This document shows positions 1 through 12,976 of a stretch of DNA of 64,000 nucleotides, one piece after another. Location of the stretch: assembly GCA_022113835.1 (NCBI GenBank), contig JAILWY010000009.1:18452001-18516000 (forward strand), read 5' to 3'. This stretch comes from Atopsyche davidsoni (taxonomy: Eukaryota; Arthropoda; Insecta; Trichoptera; Hydrobiosidae). The notes under the pieces were generated by a model that was not told the DNA's origin, ran no database searches, and saw only the letters and a program-made list of their open reading frames with translations. Position 1 is the stretch's first letter; each line of letters opens with the position of its first letter. The position numbers and the translations under genes are program-made.

Positions 1-132
1 TAAAACATACATGGTTTTTTATTTTTTTTTTTTATACAAACTGCTATTTTATCTCAGTTGTTGAAAGAAAATAGTACTTGATAATTATTTTGTTTTTCTT
101 TATTCTTGTGTGTAATAAGAAATAATCTATAT

Positions 133-1200
133 ACGAGGGCGGTCCTATAAGTACTTAGCCTCATCGCCCGATGGTGCTAGTATCGCAAGAGAGATTTACT
201 ATCGTGAAGTACATTCTCGTAGACGGCTATTGTCAAAATTTCAGCAGAATCGGACTAGTAGTTTTGTTTTGACCGCGTGTGGATGAAAAAAATGGAAAAA
301 GAGCAATATCGGTCGGTGATTCGATTCTTGTTTTCGGAAGGAAAATCGCGCAGCGAAATCAAAGAGCGCTTGGATGCTGTGCACGGTGACTCTTCTCCTT
401 CGGTAGCGATCGTCAAAAATTGGTTTAACGAGTTTCGACGTGGTCGCACGTTGGTTTTTGTTGAGCCACGCCCAGGTGCCTCGAAAATGGCTACCACGGA
501 GGATAACGTGACTAAAATTCATGATCTCGTATTGGCAGACCGCCGATTAAAGGTGCGCGAGATAGCTGGAACAGTAGGCATCTCAAAAGACCGCGTGGGT
601 CATATCCTGCATGAAATTTTGGGCATGAGAAAGCTGTCGGCGCGATGGATGCCGGTCTGGTACACACCAGAGACCAAGGAACAGTTGAAACAATGGACTT
701 CACTCGGCGAACGTGCTCCGAAGAAGGCGAAGACTGTCCTATTGGCCGGAAAGGTAATGGCCACCGTTTTCTGGGATTCACAAGATGTGATCTACATTGA
801 CTACCTGGAGAAGGACAAAACGGTCACAGGGCTCTACTATGCCGAATTATTGGGCCGATTTGACGCCGAATTGCAGAAAAAACGGCCCCATTTGGCGAAG
901 AAAAAAGTGCTCTTCCACCATGACAACGCACCGGCTCACACTTCCGCCGTCGCCACGGCCAAATTGATCGAATTGCACGACGAACTGCTCCCCATCCACC
1001 GTATTCTCCAGATTTGGCCCCGTGCGATTTTTTTATGTTTCCAAACTTGAAAAAGTCACTCGCCGGGCAGAAATTTAAGTCGAATGAGAAGGTCATCGCC
1101 GCCACGGAGACCTACTTTGCAGACCTCGAGAAAACGTATTTTTCAGATGGGTTTAAGAAGTGTATCGAGCTAAAAGGAAACTATTTTGAGAAATAAATCG
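133..1200 (+). mobile_element. Decayed mariner (Tc1/mariner) element, 5' end kept, 3' end lost
   Basis: The left end carries a mariner-like terminal repeat (starting about 133 with cgagggcggtcctataagt) after a TA-rich site, followed by a transposase reading frame. A matching reverse-complement end (ending in ccgccctcg) is not visible within the next few hundred bases after the transposase stop, so the 3' terminal repeat looks deleted or diverged. Mariners move by cut-and-paste into TA sites. This copy lacks an intact transposase and one end, so it should be immobile by itself. The family call rests on the transposase similarity and the left terminal repeat. Confidence 0.85.
277..1196 (+). pseudogene. 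Broken mariner transposase (frameshift and internal deletion)
   Basis: The reading frame from 277 (MEKEQYRSVIRFLF after an upstream Met) begins with the helix-turn-helix DNA-binding region of mariner transposases (SVAIVKNWFNEFRRG, then VREIAGTVGISKDRVGHIL). It continues through TPETKEQ..QWTS, TVFWDSQ and the second catalytic region HHDNAPAHTS. Two breaks are visible. The segment between KLSARWMP and YTPETKEQ is some 40 residues shorter than usual and lacks the DETW-type block with the first catalytic Asp. A one-base loss in a C run near 988-992 shifts the frame, and the rest (LAPCDFFMFPNLKKSL, ending in NYFEK) continues in the next frame to the stop at 1194-1196. Part of the DD34D triad is therefore absent and no active enzyme can be made. 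Confidence 0.88.
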
Positions 1201-4199
1201 CCACTTTATATAAATATAAAAAGCCAGTAATACTAAGGTGATTTTAAACCATTTAAATTAAACATTTAATATCAAATTCGGTTTATTAATTATGTAGATT
1301 TTCGACATTTCCCATACAAAAGTTTCAATATTTTGCGTTAGCGAATATTTTTTAAAAAGAGAACAGTGTCATGTTGAAATATAATGCAGGCTGCCACCAA
1401 AAAACACTGATCGTGATGTTTGTTAAGGTTAGTATGACGTTGCCGTTGTATAATACAGGCTGCCACAGCAACAACAAAAAAACAACATCATAGAACTGTC
1501 ATTAATTTGCGACCTGATCTTTTCATCACATTTTCGTACATTTACTGCTTGGTCGGAAATCAAAGATTTGCTATCGCCTGGTCAGTCATCGCATCACAGA
1601 CACGATCTGACAGCTAGAGTTTTCAAACAAAAACTCATGGATCTGATTTATGTTTACACACCTACCGAAAAAACTCAATATATCCGCTAGCATTAAGATA
1701 AAAAAGTTAAGAAATAAACAAAATTTTCTTTTTTTTAATGTTTTTTTTTTAGAACAAACAAAAAATGTACTTTATTTATTTATTTAGCGTAGTAGCATGC
1801 GCCGGGTATCCGTTAGTATAATATAAAATATAAACCCAATCGATTCCAAAAATGGTTATTTGAACTGTAATAACGGTTTCATGTTCTTGGAGAAGTACTA
1901 CTCATGTCGAGGCCTACGTCTTCAAACTACAGTCTTGGAAGGTACTAATCAGCCAGGCGTGTAGCTGTTCTCACACGCCATCGTTACTTCGAAGACCCTC
2001 AGCAGGCCTGCCTGGAAATCAAAAGGTCAACTCGTAGGCCCCGTGTTCTCATAAAAACTAGTTTCTGCTACATGGACTCGGTCATACTCCAAATCAATTT
2101 TATTGCTCCCTGGGACTTGAATAATTTCATGTGTCACCGCATTCAGAAACAGTACAATCAGATGTTTAATAAATTTTAAAAGATTGAAGACTTTATGGCG
2201 TGATGATTTTCGCTTTGCGGACTCAAAGCGTTTCTGTTCTGAAATGCCTTCACAGAGTGAACATGATTCAGTTTTACAAAATATCAGTAACATTTGTTTT
2301 GTACCAGTAACATTTGTTTTGTTTTATAATAATATATTTACCACTTTATAAATTCTCAATATTCTTCTGAGTGGTGTTGATCATGGATATTAATTGAGAT
2401 AAACGCAAGTCCGCCTATCTAATGTAGGTCCTGCCCCCCCGCGCTACAGGACCTACCCGTCGTGAGGAGGCTTCTTTTCTTTGATATCAATCCACTTTCT
2501 AACTTATTAAGGCTATTTTTATGACGACAATTTTGTCAATTTTCATGTTAGGTATTAAGCAATTTTCATTTTCAAATTTGTCATTTTTTTAAATTCATTT
2601 TTGTGGGGAAAGACAAGCCTACCTTCGAGTCATCGTTTTTGATGTATTATCATTACAACGCAAAAGCGGAAGAGGATACATCAAAAAGGGGGAACTATTT
2701 GAATATACCTTCACTTCGCTATAACGAAGGTAGATAAACAATAGCTTTTTCTTAAAAAAAAAAAAAAGCCTTTACCTTAAAATTACTAGCATTAGCAATT
2801 TTAAAATTCATGTGAAAAGCAATACTTTTCAGGTCGTTGTGTCTTTTTGGTATAATTATTCAAATTTGAAACGTCGTTCCGCATTTAACAGCTTTTTTAA
2901 ATTTTGCTTTTTCGAATTTAATAATAAAAGGTAATCAAAATGTACTGCATATTTTTAGAGATTCGTATATTTAAACCTATGTTACCCGTTACGTGAATAA
3001 AACCAGAGGCTCAAAAATAACACTCCTGAATGCTTTACAATAACGTGTTGTTTTACAGGGAAAAAAATTTACCTAACGAGTTTGTTGTCCCAAACCAATT
3101 GTCGTTCAATAACACTAAACCCTCGAGCAAAACGAGGATTCGTATCAGTCGAATCAACGCTGACTGAAACAACAAACGCAGTAAACAACAGGCTAGTATC
3201 ACGTAAAACGCTTTTGAAAGGAATGCTAATTATGTTATCTGTAAAAGCATTCTCGGGCATCATGCCGCGGCTCGCATTTTAATTTTGATCACGTCGATAT
3301 TAACGCACAAGGTGTAGCGGAGGCAATAAGGAATACCGGTGGTATAAAATACATTTTTATATCGGGAAATTTCACCGACGGTATACTTCAGAGCATTACC
3401 CAAAAGGCCTCCGGCTTTTAGGTTATGCCCCCTTTACGCGAATATCTCGACTTCGAATCCACCGGATCATGAACGTTAACTTCTTAGCATACTTAGGAAT
3501 ATTTGCCCGTTTTAAAACTGAAGCGTGTGCCATTTTTGTTTTTTTTTAATATTTAAAAAAAGATTTGGTTTGTTATATCCTTGTGATGAAATTATTTTTT
3601 CTAACTGCACTACTGAACATTATTTAATACAGATCACGGTGTAAGTAATTTGAGTAAAGCGAGCAGAGGTTGGTACCGAATCATTAATATTAATTTAAAT
3701 TTATTGTAATGTAGGACAGTTTAGAAATATACGTCAATGTATTATATGTTAAAATGTTTGGGTATGCCTTAAAAATTCTCTTTTAAAAATTGTCCAGCGA
3801 AAGGATTTTTTTTAATTGTTTAAGACTCCTTTATTCAGCTGAAAAATATTAACCGCTATAGTATTTTTAATGTCATCTGTGAAACATTCCGTGTTTGTTG
3901 GACAAAAATAAGCCGTTGGTTAAAAAATTGCCGAAAAATATGAAAGGGTAGATTCATCTAGCATTCCACGCATTCTCGGCCATTATTTGCCAGCACATTT
4001 TTTTTATCGTGGGATAACTTATTATAATTAATGGTCTCACCAAAGAGGTGGCCTTAATCACAATAAATTACTCTAGTTATTAAAACTACACTGAAAGAGA
4101 TAAGAGTTATTATTCTGGCATAGAACATGCCCCAATTAAATTATAACTTCGTGTATTTAAGTACTATACTTGTATTAAATTATTTTTCTTTAATTCGAT
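1200..4199. other. Gene-free stretch, no recognisable gene
   Basis: No convincing exon was found on either strand. The short open frames lack splice context and recognisable similarity. Visible items are two diverged direct copies of a tataatrcaggctgccac motif (about 1379 and 1449), a direct repeat of cagtaacatttgttttgt (about 2286 and 2305), homopolymer A/T runs, a moderately GC-rich patch at about 3060-3480 that may be an old transposon, and the first copy of a duplicated segment at 3591-3935. Confidence 0.5.
3591..3935 (+). repeat. Dispersed direct repeat, copy 1
   Basis: This segment matches 5250-5595 in the same orientation, with substitutions and small indels. Shared blocks include ctgcactactgaacattatt, ggttggtaccgaatca, aatttaaattta, cttttaaaaatt and aacattccgtgtttgttt. 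No terminal inverted repeats or coding capacity were seen, so it is either a piece of an unidentified interspersed repeat or a local duplication. Confidence 0.75.
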
Positions 4200-4224
4200 A
4201 TGTATGTACGTTTAGATATTTATA

Positions 4225-4440
<216 letters not shown>

Positions 4441-4949
4441 TATGTATATACGATTATGTTTAATAATAAACTGTATGAATATAAATATTTATAGAAAAAT
4501 ATAGATAAAAAAATATAGATCAAATCATTAAAATTATAAATTTAAGCAATCGTTTAATCATTTCAAGTTTAAAATTTCGTGTGAACTAAATTTCATGGTC
4601 GACATGAATAATATTCATTACATAATACTATTAGAAATTTTATTCGCACCGAAAATGAACTGTGTTTCAAAAAGAAAATTGTCAGAAAAGACATTTTTTT
4701 TTACATTTTTCCAAATACAAAACCTTGTTATCTAAATTAGATTTTTTATTCTTAAAAGCATTTTTTTTATTTTAGCTGCTCTGTATTGTAAAGGACAATA
4801 ATACTGTTTGTTGCGGCCATCAAATAAACAACCAACTAAATTCAGCCACAAAAAATAATAATAAGGTATGATCTATTACAGCCCCGTGCGCGTTGCGAAG
4901 TTTTCTATTTACATGAAAAAGTCATTACACTCCGGCTGCAGAGTCGGGC

Positions 4950-5047
4950 CTCGCGGGCCTCGCTGGCCTTTACTGGCCTTTACTGGCCTCACTGGCCTTT
5001 ACTGGCCTCACTGGCCTCACTGGCCTCGGTGGCCTCGGTGGCCTCAG
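4950..5047. repeat. 9-bp GC-rich minisatellite (tggcctnnn)
   Basis: About ten tandem copies of a 9-base unit, tggcctcac / tggccttta / tggcctcgg, sit in otherwise AT-rich DNA. The frame through it would encode a Trp/Pro-rich repeat, but there is no sign of a gene. Confidence 0.9.
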
Positions 5048-5249
5048 GCGCTAAGCTGGCTCGAGCTGCGGCCTACTGAAGCCACAGGCGAACACTCGTT
5101 TGATGACGCCAAAACACCAACATGTGAACTTCCGTTGTGAAAAATTAAGTCATTTTATCGTTTCGTTATCAGCCTCCCCTTCCCTACCCTCCCCTCCTCG
5201 CTAAATTTTTAGAAATAATTTTTATATAATTTATAAAGAAGGCGCTTAA

Positions 5250-5595
5250 AATATTTTTTCCTGACTGCACTACTGAACATTATTTAATCGCGGTGTAAGT
5301 AATACGAGTAGAGCAAGCAGTGGTTGGTACCGAATCAATAATACTAATTTAAATTTACTGTAGTGTTAGACATTTTACAAATATATATTATAGTTTGTAA
5401 ATATATTTGTATGTGCATTTAAATTATCTTTTAAAAATTCTCCAACGACAAGATTTTTTTTAAATTTTTAAACTCCTTTATTTGATGGTAAAAAATATGA
5501 AGCACCATAGTAATGTCAGCACCATTTAATGTCATCTGTAAAACATTCCGTGTTTGTTTGAAAAGAATATGCTGTTTGTTAAAAAATTTACAAAA
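5250..5595 (+). repeat. Dispersed direct repeat, copy 2
   Basis: This is the second copy of the segment at 3591-3935, about 1.66 kb downstream in the same orientation. Both contain the ctgcactactgaacattatt block near the start and the aacattccgtgtttgttt block near the end. The copies differ by scattered substitutions and short indels, so the duplication is old or the two are separate insertions of one family. Confidence 0.75.
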
Positions 5596-5599
5596 TATT

Positions 5600-8500
5600 G
5601 AAATATTAATATTACCGTTTTTGTTACATGTGTCGAAATGTCTGCTGAGCCTCCTTAAATTGCGTTCACTAGCATTCAAGCTAAATCAATACGCAAAACA
5701 GATTTCTGAATATTTTTCAAATTTAATTATAATTTTAAATTAAAAATTTTAATATAAATTGTATATGTTATATTAAAACTATAACAGACAATTTCACTGT
5801 ATTCGGTGAGTAAATAAAAAACTAGAGAAGGCTATACTATGCGAGATGTAATATTATTCTCTATCAATGGAATTATTTACGATTATCTACATTGCATCTC
5901 ATACTATTGTGCTATAGACAGGCAAAAGTTTATATTTAATAATTTTAATCCTGAGTTTAATTATAAATAACATGCCACGATAAATTCTAGCGGTAAGGTT
6001 AACCTCAGTTGGTCTTTGATCAATTTGGAATCAATTAATTTTATAAGAACTTTGTTTGGTACTTCTGAATGTTGAATGACATGCGTTTTAAGAGATAAAG
6101 TTAATTATTTTAAAGTTATTTAATATAACTATAGTTTAATTTTTTCTTTCTATAAATTTACAGAATGTCGTTTTTTTTACTATTTTATTAGTCAGTAAAC
6201 TTTGCTGTTCGTATTCGTGTGTATGCCAAGCATATAATCCCTTCCTAAGGTTTAAATATTATAAGTAGATTAAATATATAGAAAATAAAAAATTACTAAT
6301 TTTTTTTGGAGTGAAATAACTCTGAGAGTTTTAATATTCACACCAACAAACTTTTTAGATCATTAAATACTTAAAAGAATCGGAAAAACATAAATGATAT
6401 CTAAATTCAGATGAGGACAACCATACGTTATTATAATAATTTACACATAGTTGTTATTTTGTTGCAACAACGACAACATTATGCATTTGTTTGGTAGCTG
6501 GAAAACCAACTCATACTTCACTATTTATTCTATAATTCAAGTGATATAAGACTTGCAGAAATCTGTCGGAAATACAAATAACAGGCAACAGACTCATAAA
6601 AAACCGTCGAAAACCCAAACAACAGACAACTGACTCATAAAAAGCTGTCGGAAAAGCAAACAACTCGGCAGCTATAAAATTTACTCATTCAGTATCATTT
6701 ATTGTATCATTCGAGAGACAAAAGCCTCGTAGAAAACTGCCGGAAATCCGTCATTAAACTGTTAATAGAAAGTAACGGTGCTACTTGGTCTCATTTTACT
6801 CAACATATTAAACGTAAAGTGAAGTCACAAAGCTTGCATGAACTTTATATATCATCACAACCTTTCATATAGTAACAGTCTGTGTTTTCAACAATCCATT
6901 ATGTATTCATAGTAGATGTAGAAATGGTATCCGTTTGTAACGTAACATGCAATTTATGATTCAGTACTTCAAATGCGTTGAATGTAAAATATATGCTAAT
7001 ACTTTGAGACTTACCTAACAGGAAACAATAATAAGATTAATCTACGGAGATAGCTAAATAAAATTGACCAATGTCTTGATATTCCCCTTTTGATATATTA
7101 AGCTTTTCCAGAGCCCGGCACGCCCGAAGCCAATATAATGAGTTTTGATTTCTTCCAACTTCTTCTAATGTTTTAATTACAGTTTAATATACTAAAATAA
7201 TATGTAACGAAAAAATAGTTTAAAATACGAAACGGCTGCCTCTATTGTGCTAATAAATAAGTCTTAAGTTTTCAAATACATGCTCAGATTGTCACTTTCG
7301 AGATACGTATGGACAATACCTGATAAGAATTTCTTTCAACACCTGCTAATTAGAAAATTCTCCCGTTCTTTGAAGACCCATTCTCGTTTGTGAAATAATT
7401 GTGAGATATTGTTTCGAGATCTAAAAATGATAATAACAGTCGTTTATTACCAACACAGCTGAAAATTAACCAACAATTATTAGTTGCAATTATTGTCTAT
7501 TACTGAGATGGGATATTTTTTGGCTTTCGATTAGAGCACTTAACCTGTTTCTTCTTTTATTAGCAAATTAAAATTGTATAGTTAACTCATTTTCATATAT
7601 TTTCCAATATTTTTAATTTATTTTCTGGCTGCAAATATATAAATTCTAATTTTGTTTGAATATCCATTTTGTATTTTATAAATCAATGAAGAATTAGCTA
7701 TTTTCATATCAAAACCATATGTAGTGTTCTTCTGTGGGCAGGTGTTATGGACAAGAGACCGCTCACGTGTCGCGCTATTCATCTGCCACGTGTGTGTCGT
7801 GGGCCTTAGACCACACCGTTCAATAATTTTTATGTAAATAATTATAGTCTTCAGAATCTGCAATTTCTCTGGTTACTAGCCGGTTCTTGTATAAACTATT
7901 ACCATCACTATAAATTCACACCGGTAAATACAAATAAAAATATGTATTATAAAATCGCTCTCCAGCCCGGTAGCACCGCGGGAGCTCGCCAACCATATGG
8001 CCCGGAATAGAATCAGGGGTCGAATAAAAGATAACCTGTTTTGTTTTAATCTGATAATTTTTGCAATTCGGGTTCAAGGATATGGAAAATCCTTTCAGAA
8101 TAAACTTTTTGTGAAAGTAAGTTTTGTAATAACTCTTATATGCAAGCCGCGATTGCGTCTAATTTCATTACATTGCTTGCTTATCTGCTTCTTCTCGAAT
8201 CTTACTCTTACAGAGTATTGTGATCTCTTATTCTTCGCTCTGTATGGCGAAGATATATTTGAAATTGTAATGTAACGTATACATTATTGTAAAACGTAGA
8301 TTGCTACCTTAAATATATTAATGTACACATAAAAATTTAATACACAAAACTTCCTCCTACCTTTTATATAAATCTCATAAAAGCAAATATGAAATTTCCA
8401 ACGATGATGTCCCAACATCCATAAAATGAGCCAAACTCACCTCGGGACAGCGTCATAAAGTTGTCATAGTAAAGAGCCAAAATTACTATCCATAAATACT

Positions 8501-9660
8501 TCGAGCGCGAGGCCCGCGGGAGCAGCGCGACTCGGAACCCTCGGAAACCAGGGAAAAAATGCCTAAAAAGATTACACCTCACATTTACTAATCATACATA
8601 TCGTTGTAAACTACCAAAGTTAACGAAGAATGAAATTTATTTCTGGCACTGAAAACGATCCCTGAAATTCTTTGGAAAAATAAGTTACGACCACCGATTA
8701 ACTTAGGTATAGAAATATCCATAATTAGTAAATGCCTATGTATTGTAAATGTATTTTTATCGAAATTCCAATTTAAATGAGAGGCTTCACGGTCGAATAT
8801 GACTTGAATTTTTAATAAATATAAAATTTGTCATCAATCCGACGTTGTAACTTTTCTCAGTTTTATTTTCAGCAAGTCTCTATTTGTATTTAGCATACGA
8901 CATATACCTGTTTTAATTGACAATTTTACTTTCGTAATATGTAACCTTCGAGTTTCGAGATAAAAGCTATGTGCCCGGCATCGGGCAAACTACTTCCCTA
9001 GACTACTCGCAGGACTCCGATATTGATTTCCACTTCATCGCTCGCCGTTTTCTGAGGCGCCCGTTCGGTCTCTTTGAACTCACGCCTCGACACGAGTCCC
9101 GTCGTTATTCTTAGCTCTAACTAAAATCACCGTGCCTAACTATTTGTATTTATTTTAATAAATCTATCGATAGAAACGAGTCTCGGATACACGAGTGACA
9201 GCATAATATTAAAATTAAGGTTCAATATAGAATTTAACTATTCGGAGAGACGATCTTCGCCACGGGCGGACCCGTGCTCCGGCTCAGAGCAGAGAAGCCC
9301 CCTCAAAATTGTGATCTAAAAATATTTTCTGCCATACTTTAGTACTAAATGAAGTAGGATTGAAGGCGTTGCTTAAGATTGTGCGAAGGTCTCCCAGAAG
9401 AGCGCGGGTTGAAAAAACTGGTTCGGTAGTGCTCCGCCATTTTCTCGGCCTCTAAATTTTATTCCAGGGAGAGATCGATTTTTTATCCTTAAATCTCGCT
9501 TAGAGAGCGCTTCCCGGTGCCGGCGCGGACTTCCATCTTGTTTCTCGGCAATATCCAGGCTTGACGATTTATCTGCTCCCGCCGCGCCGCGCGTATCTCT
9601 GCGTTATTTCCGCGTCTTTCAATTTTACCGTTTACCGGCCCGGCTCGCTCACTGATCCCG
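5600..9660. other. Gene-free stretch, no recognisable gene
   Basis: AT-rich DNA without an exon I can support. It contains a degenerate 41-bp tandem repeat (6553-6680). Three patches are richer in GC and CpG (8440-8550, 8970-9110 and 9240-9310) and could be old transposons or a regulatory/first-exon region. The frame at 7997-8275 and the one opposite 8364-8582 have no recognisable similarity. Confidence 0.45.
6553..6680. repeat. Degenerate 41-bp tandem repeat
   Basis: About three units with a 41-base period carry the pattern (c)tgtcggaaa..caaa(t/c)aacag(g/a)caac..actcataaa. The gtcg core falls at 6564, 6605 and 6646. A weaker fourth core (actgccggaaatccg) lies near 6737. Confidence 0.75.
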
Positions 9661-10030
9661 CTCTGCCCGCCAACCCGCCCCGCCCGCCAACCCGCTCCGC
9701 CCGCCCACCCGCTCCACCCGCCATCCTGCTCCACCCGCCCTCCTGCTCCACCCGCCCTCCTGCTCCACCCGCCCTCCTGCTCCACCCGCCATCCTGCTCC
9801 ACCCGCCCTCCTGCTCCACCCGCCACCCGCTCCACCCGCCCTCCTGCTCCACCCGCCATCCTGCTCCACCCGCCCTCCTGCTCCACCCGCCATCCTGCTC
9901 CACCCGCCCTCCTGCTCCACCCGCCACCCGCTCCACCCGCCCTCCTGCTCCACCCGCCACCCGCTCCACCCGCCCTCCTGCTCCACCCGCCACCCGCTCC
10001 ACCCGCCCTCCTGCTCCACCCGCCAGCCCG
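9661..10030. repeat. GC-rich 15/18-bp minisatellite
   Basis: About 370 bases of tandem units end in ctccacccgcc. The 18-base form is cctcctgctccacccgcc or a variant with an a at the start, and a 15-base form begins acccgc. Unit types are interleaved, as expected from unequal exchange. Because the units are multiples of three, long Gly/Trp-rich or Pro/Ser-rich frames stay open on several frames of both strands, so the open frames alone do not show a gene. Confidence 0.95.
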
Positions 10031-10780
10031 CCTTGTCCGCAAATCCCGGTCTTCCTCGCTCCGCCACTCGCTCGCCGCGTCTCTTTGTTGGGGGACACGT
10101 ATCATCAGTTAACATACAATTGAATTATATTAGTTAACATACAACTATACAATTATAAAGGGGTTTAATTATCATCATAATTATACTTCAATACTTATTT
10201 ATTTTTAAAAATGATATATTTATGTTTGTTTACCGTCAGATTTGATCCCGAAACACGGTTGTGACATATTGTGCCACAGCATATTGAACATGTTAAATGA
10301 GAAATAATGCATAGATTGCAATTTCAATAAACTTTCGTATTGTACACTAGTAGTACAAATCACATGTAATAAAAATATATAAACATAAACATCAGTTCTC
10401 AGCTGCCGTGGAAGTAAACAACTCGCCATGTTCGTTGTGACCTTCGAGACTCAATAAAATCATAATCATCTTAATTTCTAAACTAAAATAATTTATTTTA
10501 ACCCGAGTTTCCTTTTTTAAACATTATAAAAAGTATAATATACTGTCTAATATTTTCAACTATCGTAATACACTCCAGCTGCTTATTATTTCCTAAAATT
10601 TTAAGATAAGTCTCATTTTATGTTTTCATATTGACTTGCTGAATTATCGATACTAAAAGTAATATCATCTGAGGCATTAAATTATGTGCACCCAAAATCG
10701 TGTTTCAATATTGGTTAATTTTAAAAATTGTAAATTTTTTTAAACATCAAGCATTTGGTTCGTTTGCGATAAAAGTAATT

Positions 10781-10986
10781 AATATTTTTGACAGAGACTA
10801 CTCGGTAGAATTCTATTTTAAATAAAATACTTTAATGATTTTTTCCACGTGTGAATATTCATTGGTGGCCGGTTTCGCCAACCTTTCAAGTTGGCTCAGT
10901 TTGATTATGCCAACGGGAAAGGTTGGCGAAACCGGTCACGAATAAAAATTAACATGTAGAAAAATCACTCGAATATTTTATTTAAG
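10781..10986 (-). mobile_element. Foldback MITE-like repeat, copy A
   Basis: A long imperfect hairpin: the left arm runs through aaataaaatact, cca(c/t)(g/a)tg and ccggtttcgccaaccttt, and the right arm is its inverted copy aaaggttggcgaaaccggt to gaatattttattta. A non-palindromic tail (aatatttttgacagagacta, then a ggtagaattct block) lies on the left, opposite to the other copies, so this one is inverted. The family also occurs at 33388, 36885, 37509, 43479, 43752, 44263, 58136 and 63750. There is no coding capacity. Confidence 0.85.
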
Positions 10987-11466
10987 ACAATATTATTCTG
11001 TCGATATTCCGTGGGTCACAAATACAGTTATTTGTTTCTTAGATTTTTGAAGTGAAATAGGATGCTCTTTGAAAATCACTATATCCTATTTAACAAGTAA
11101 TATTTGGGACTGAAGCTTGCCGTGCCGAGCCTGTGATTTCCCGAGTGTTATTTTTAGTGAAATATAGCGTCGTGCTGTCATTTCAATCACGGAAATTCAT
11201 TTTCGTCAATCCAGTTACACTCGGTCGACATTCTCAGAAAAAACGAAATCACTTTGCCCAGCGTTACAGTGCGTCCACAACCAAACGCCTTATAGTTACA
11301 AATACCGCAAACATAAACAATGTTATTACTACATATTTGATTCAAACATATAATGTCTCGTTTGCTATGTATACAAAAATTACCGTGTTTTATGAGAGAG
11401 GTAATTTCTAGGCTGTGCCTTTGGAATATTCTATTCGTCAAACATAAAGGTTACCACTCGTATTAA

Positions 11467-11510
11467 CAACTTTTCAGTTCTCGTAATTATACGAGAACTG
11501 GAAAATTGTC
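11467..11510. repeat. Strong inverted repeat (hairpin)
   Basis: A perfect 10-base stem (agttctcgta / tacgagaact) with a 4-base loop extends to about 19 bases per arm with one bulge (acaacttttc... / ...ggaaaattgt). It could be the core of a small MITE. Confidence 0.8.
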
Positions 11511-12932
11511 AAAAGTCCATTATTTTAAATTATATTTAAAAATAAATATATTTAAATATAAATGTGGCTTAAATGTTTTTTACCTTTATTTTTTTCCAAT
11601 TTTATATTTACTAAAATACAGCCAATATATTTCATATTTTACAGAAAAGCTTTACAAAATTAAAACGGTAATTACTTAAAATATCACTTTTAAAGACTTC
11701 TATTCAATGAAATACTGCTAAAATAGATTACTGTCAAATCGATTAGTTGCATAGTTGTATTTTTTTATAATATAGACGTATTCTAAGTATACAATCGAGA
11801 CTTTAAAACCGATGCCATATTTTCTAAATCAAATTGAACTAGGTGTGTGCGCATCGGGTCGAAAAGCCAACGACCTTATTCTACGAATTCATCAGAAATA
11901 TAATCCAAAAAGCTCACAAATAAGTTACTTAAACTCCGTTTGTCAAAGAAAATCGAGTGAACAACTTTATGTATTTGTCATAAATCCAAGTATATGATAT
12001 TCATCAGATCTACATTTGCTTTATTGTCAAGTATAAAACAGATCCCGAAACTTTGTCAATTTGATACTTTTTTCTGGTAACAAGCGTGAAACTTTTCGAG
12101 CACCTGCAGCCGAGCCGAGCTCATTGGAAAGATTAAGAACTCACGCGCCTGCTTTATTGTTGAAACCGTAAAATTTTCTATTTATAAACATATTGTTTCA
12201 GAAATAAACTTTGTGCATGATGGCAAAGTTTGGAAGCCAATACAATTAGACGGATTATAAGTTGTATCCACACAAAAAAGCTCATTGTAAAGATATTTCG
12301 TTAACTCGCTTCGAGCAGGATAACGCTCATGATAAAGCAATAACTCGTAACCCAAAAACCTTTGAACTTTCAAGTTTACAAAAGGCCAAAGTGAGTTCTC
12401 ACGCACCAAATATTTTACAAAAACCTTACAAAGGTTGCATATTATTAATTTTTTTAATTACTTATATTCGGTATATACTAGTTCATAATTAAGCTAATAT
12501 TTAACATTTCTGTGATATTCAATGTTAAGTGAATTATAATAGTTTTATTTAAAGAAATATTTTTTGTGATCTTTCTAATATTTATTTATTGACGCGACTA
12601 GCTTCACCGACATGCTAGGTTGGCATTTTCAAGTAGTTTCAATAAATAAAAAGTGGAAACACCACTAAAATATTATTTAAAAAAATATATTATTTATTTT
12701 TGATGCAATAATAAAATGTGTTTAGCGTAATTGTGTTTCATGGGACTTCGTTATATACAGAGCTCGTGTATTATAATTAATCATTAGCGTCTACTATCAG
12801 TACACCTGTATTTCCGAACACGGTGACTTAATTAAAAATTATGCCACAAGTTGGGTTCGCCTCATCTCCTTTGTAATGACGATTTTGACGAAACATACAT
12901 ATTTTTTCTAGCGCCTTTCCTAATAACGAGAC

Positions 12933-12935
<3 letters not shown>

Positions 12936-12974
<39 letters not shown>
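12936..12974. repeat. (AT)n microsatellite
   Basis: A pure AT dinucleotide run directly abuts the interspersed repeat that starts at about 12975. Confidence 0.95.

Positions 12975-12976
<2 letters not shown>

Noticed and set aside
3069..3282. Overlapping frames on both strands in the GC-richer patch at about 3060-3480
   Set aside because: They are short and have no recognisable similarity; probably an old repeat fragment.
9489..10115. Long open frames on both strands over 9489-10115 (Gly/Trp-rich and Pro-rich)
   Set aside because: They are produced by minisatellite units of 15 and 18 bases, which keep every frame open. There is no conserved domain, codon bias or splice context.
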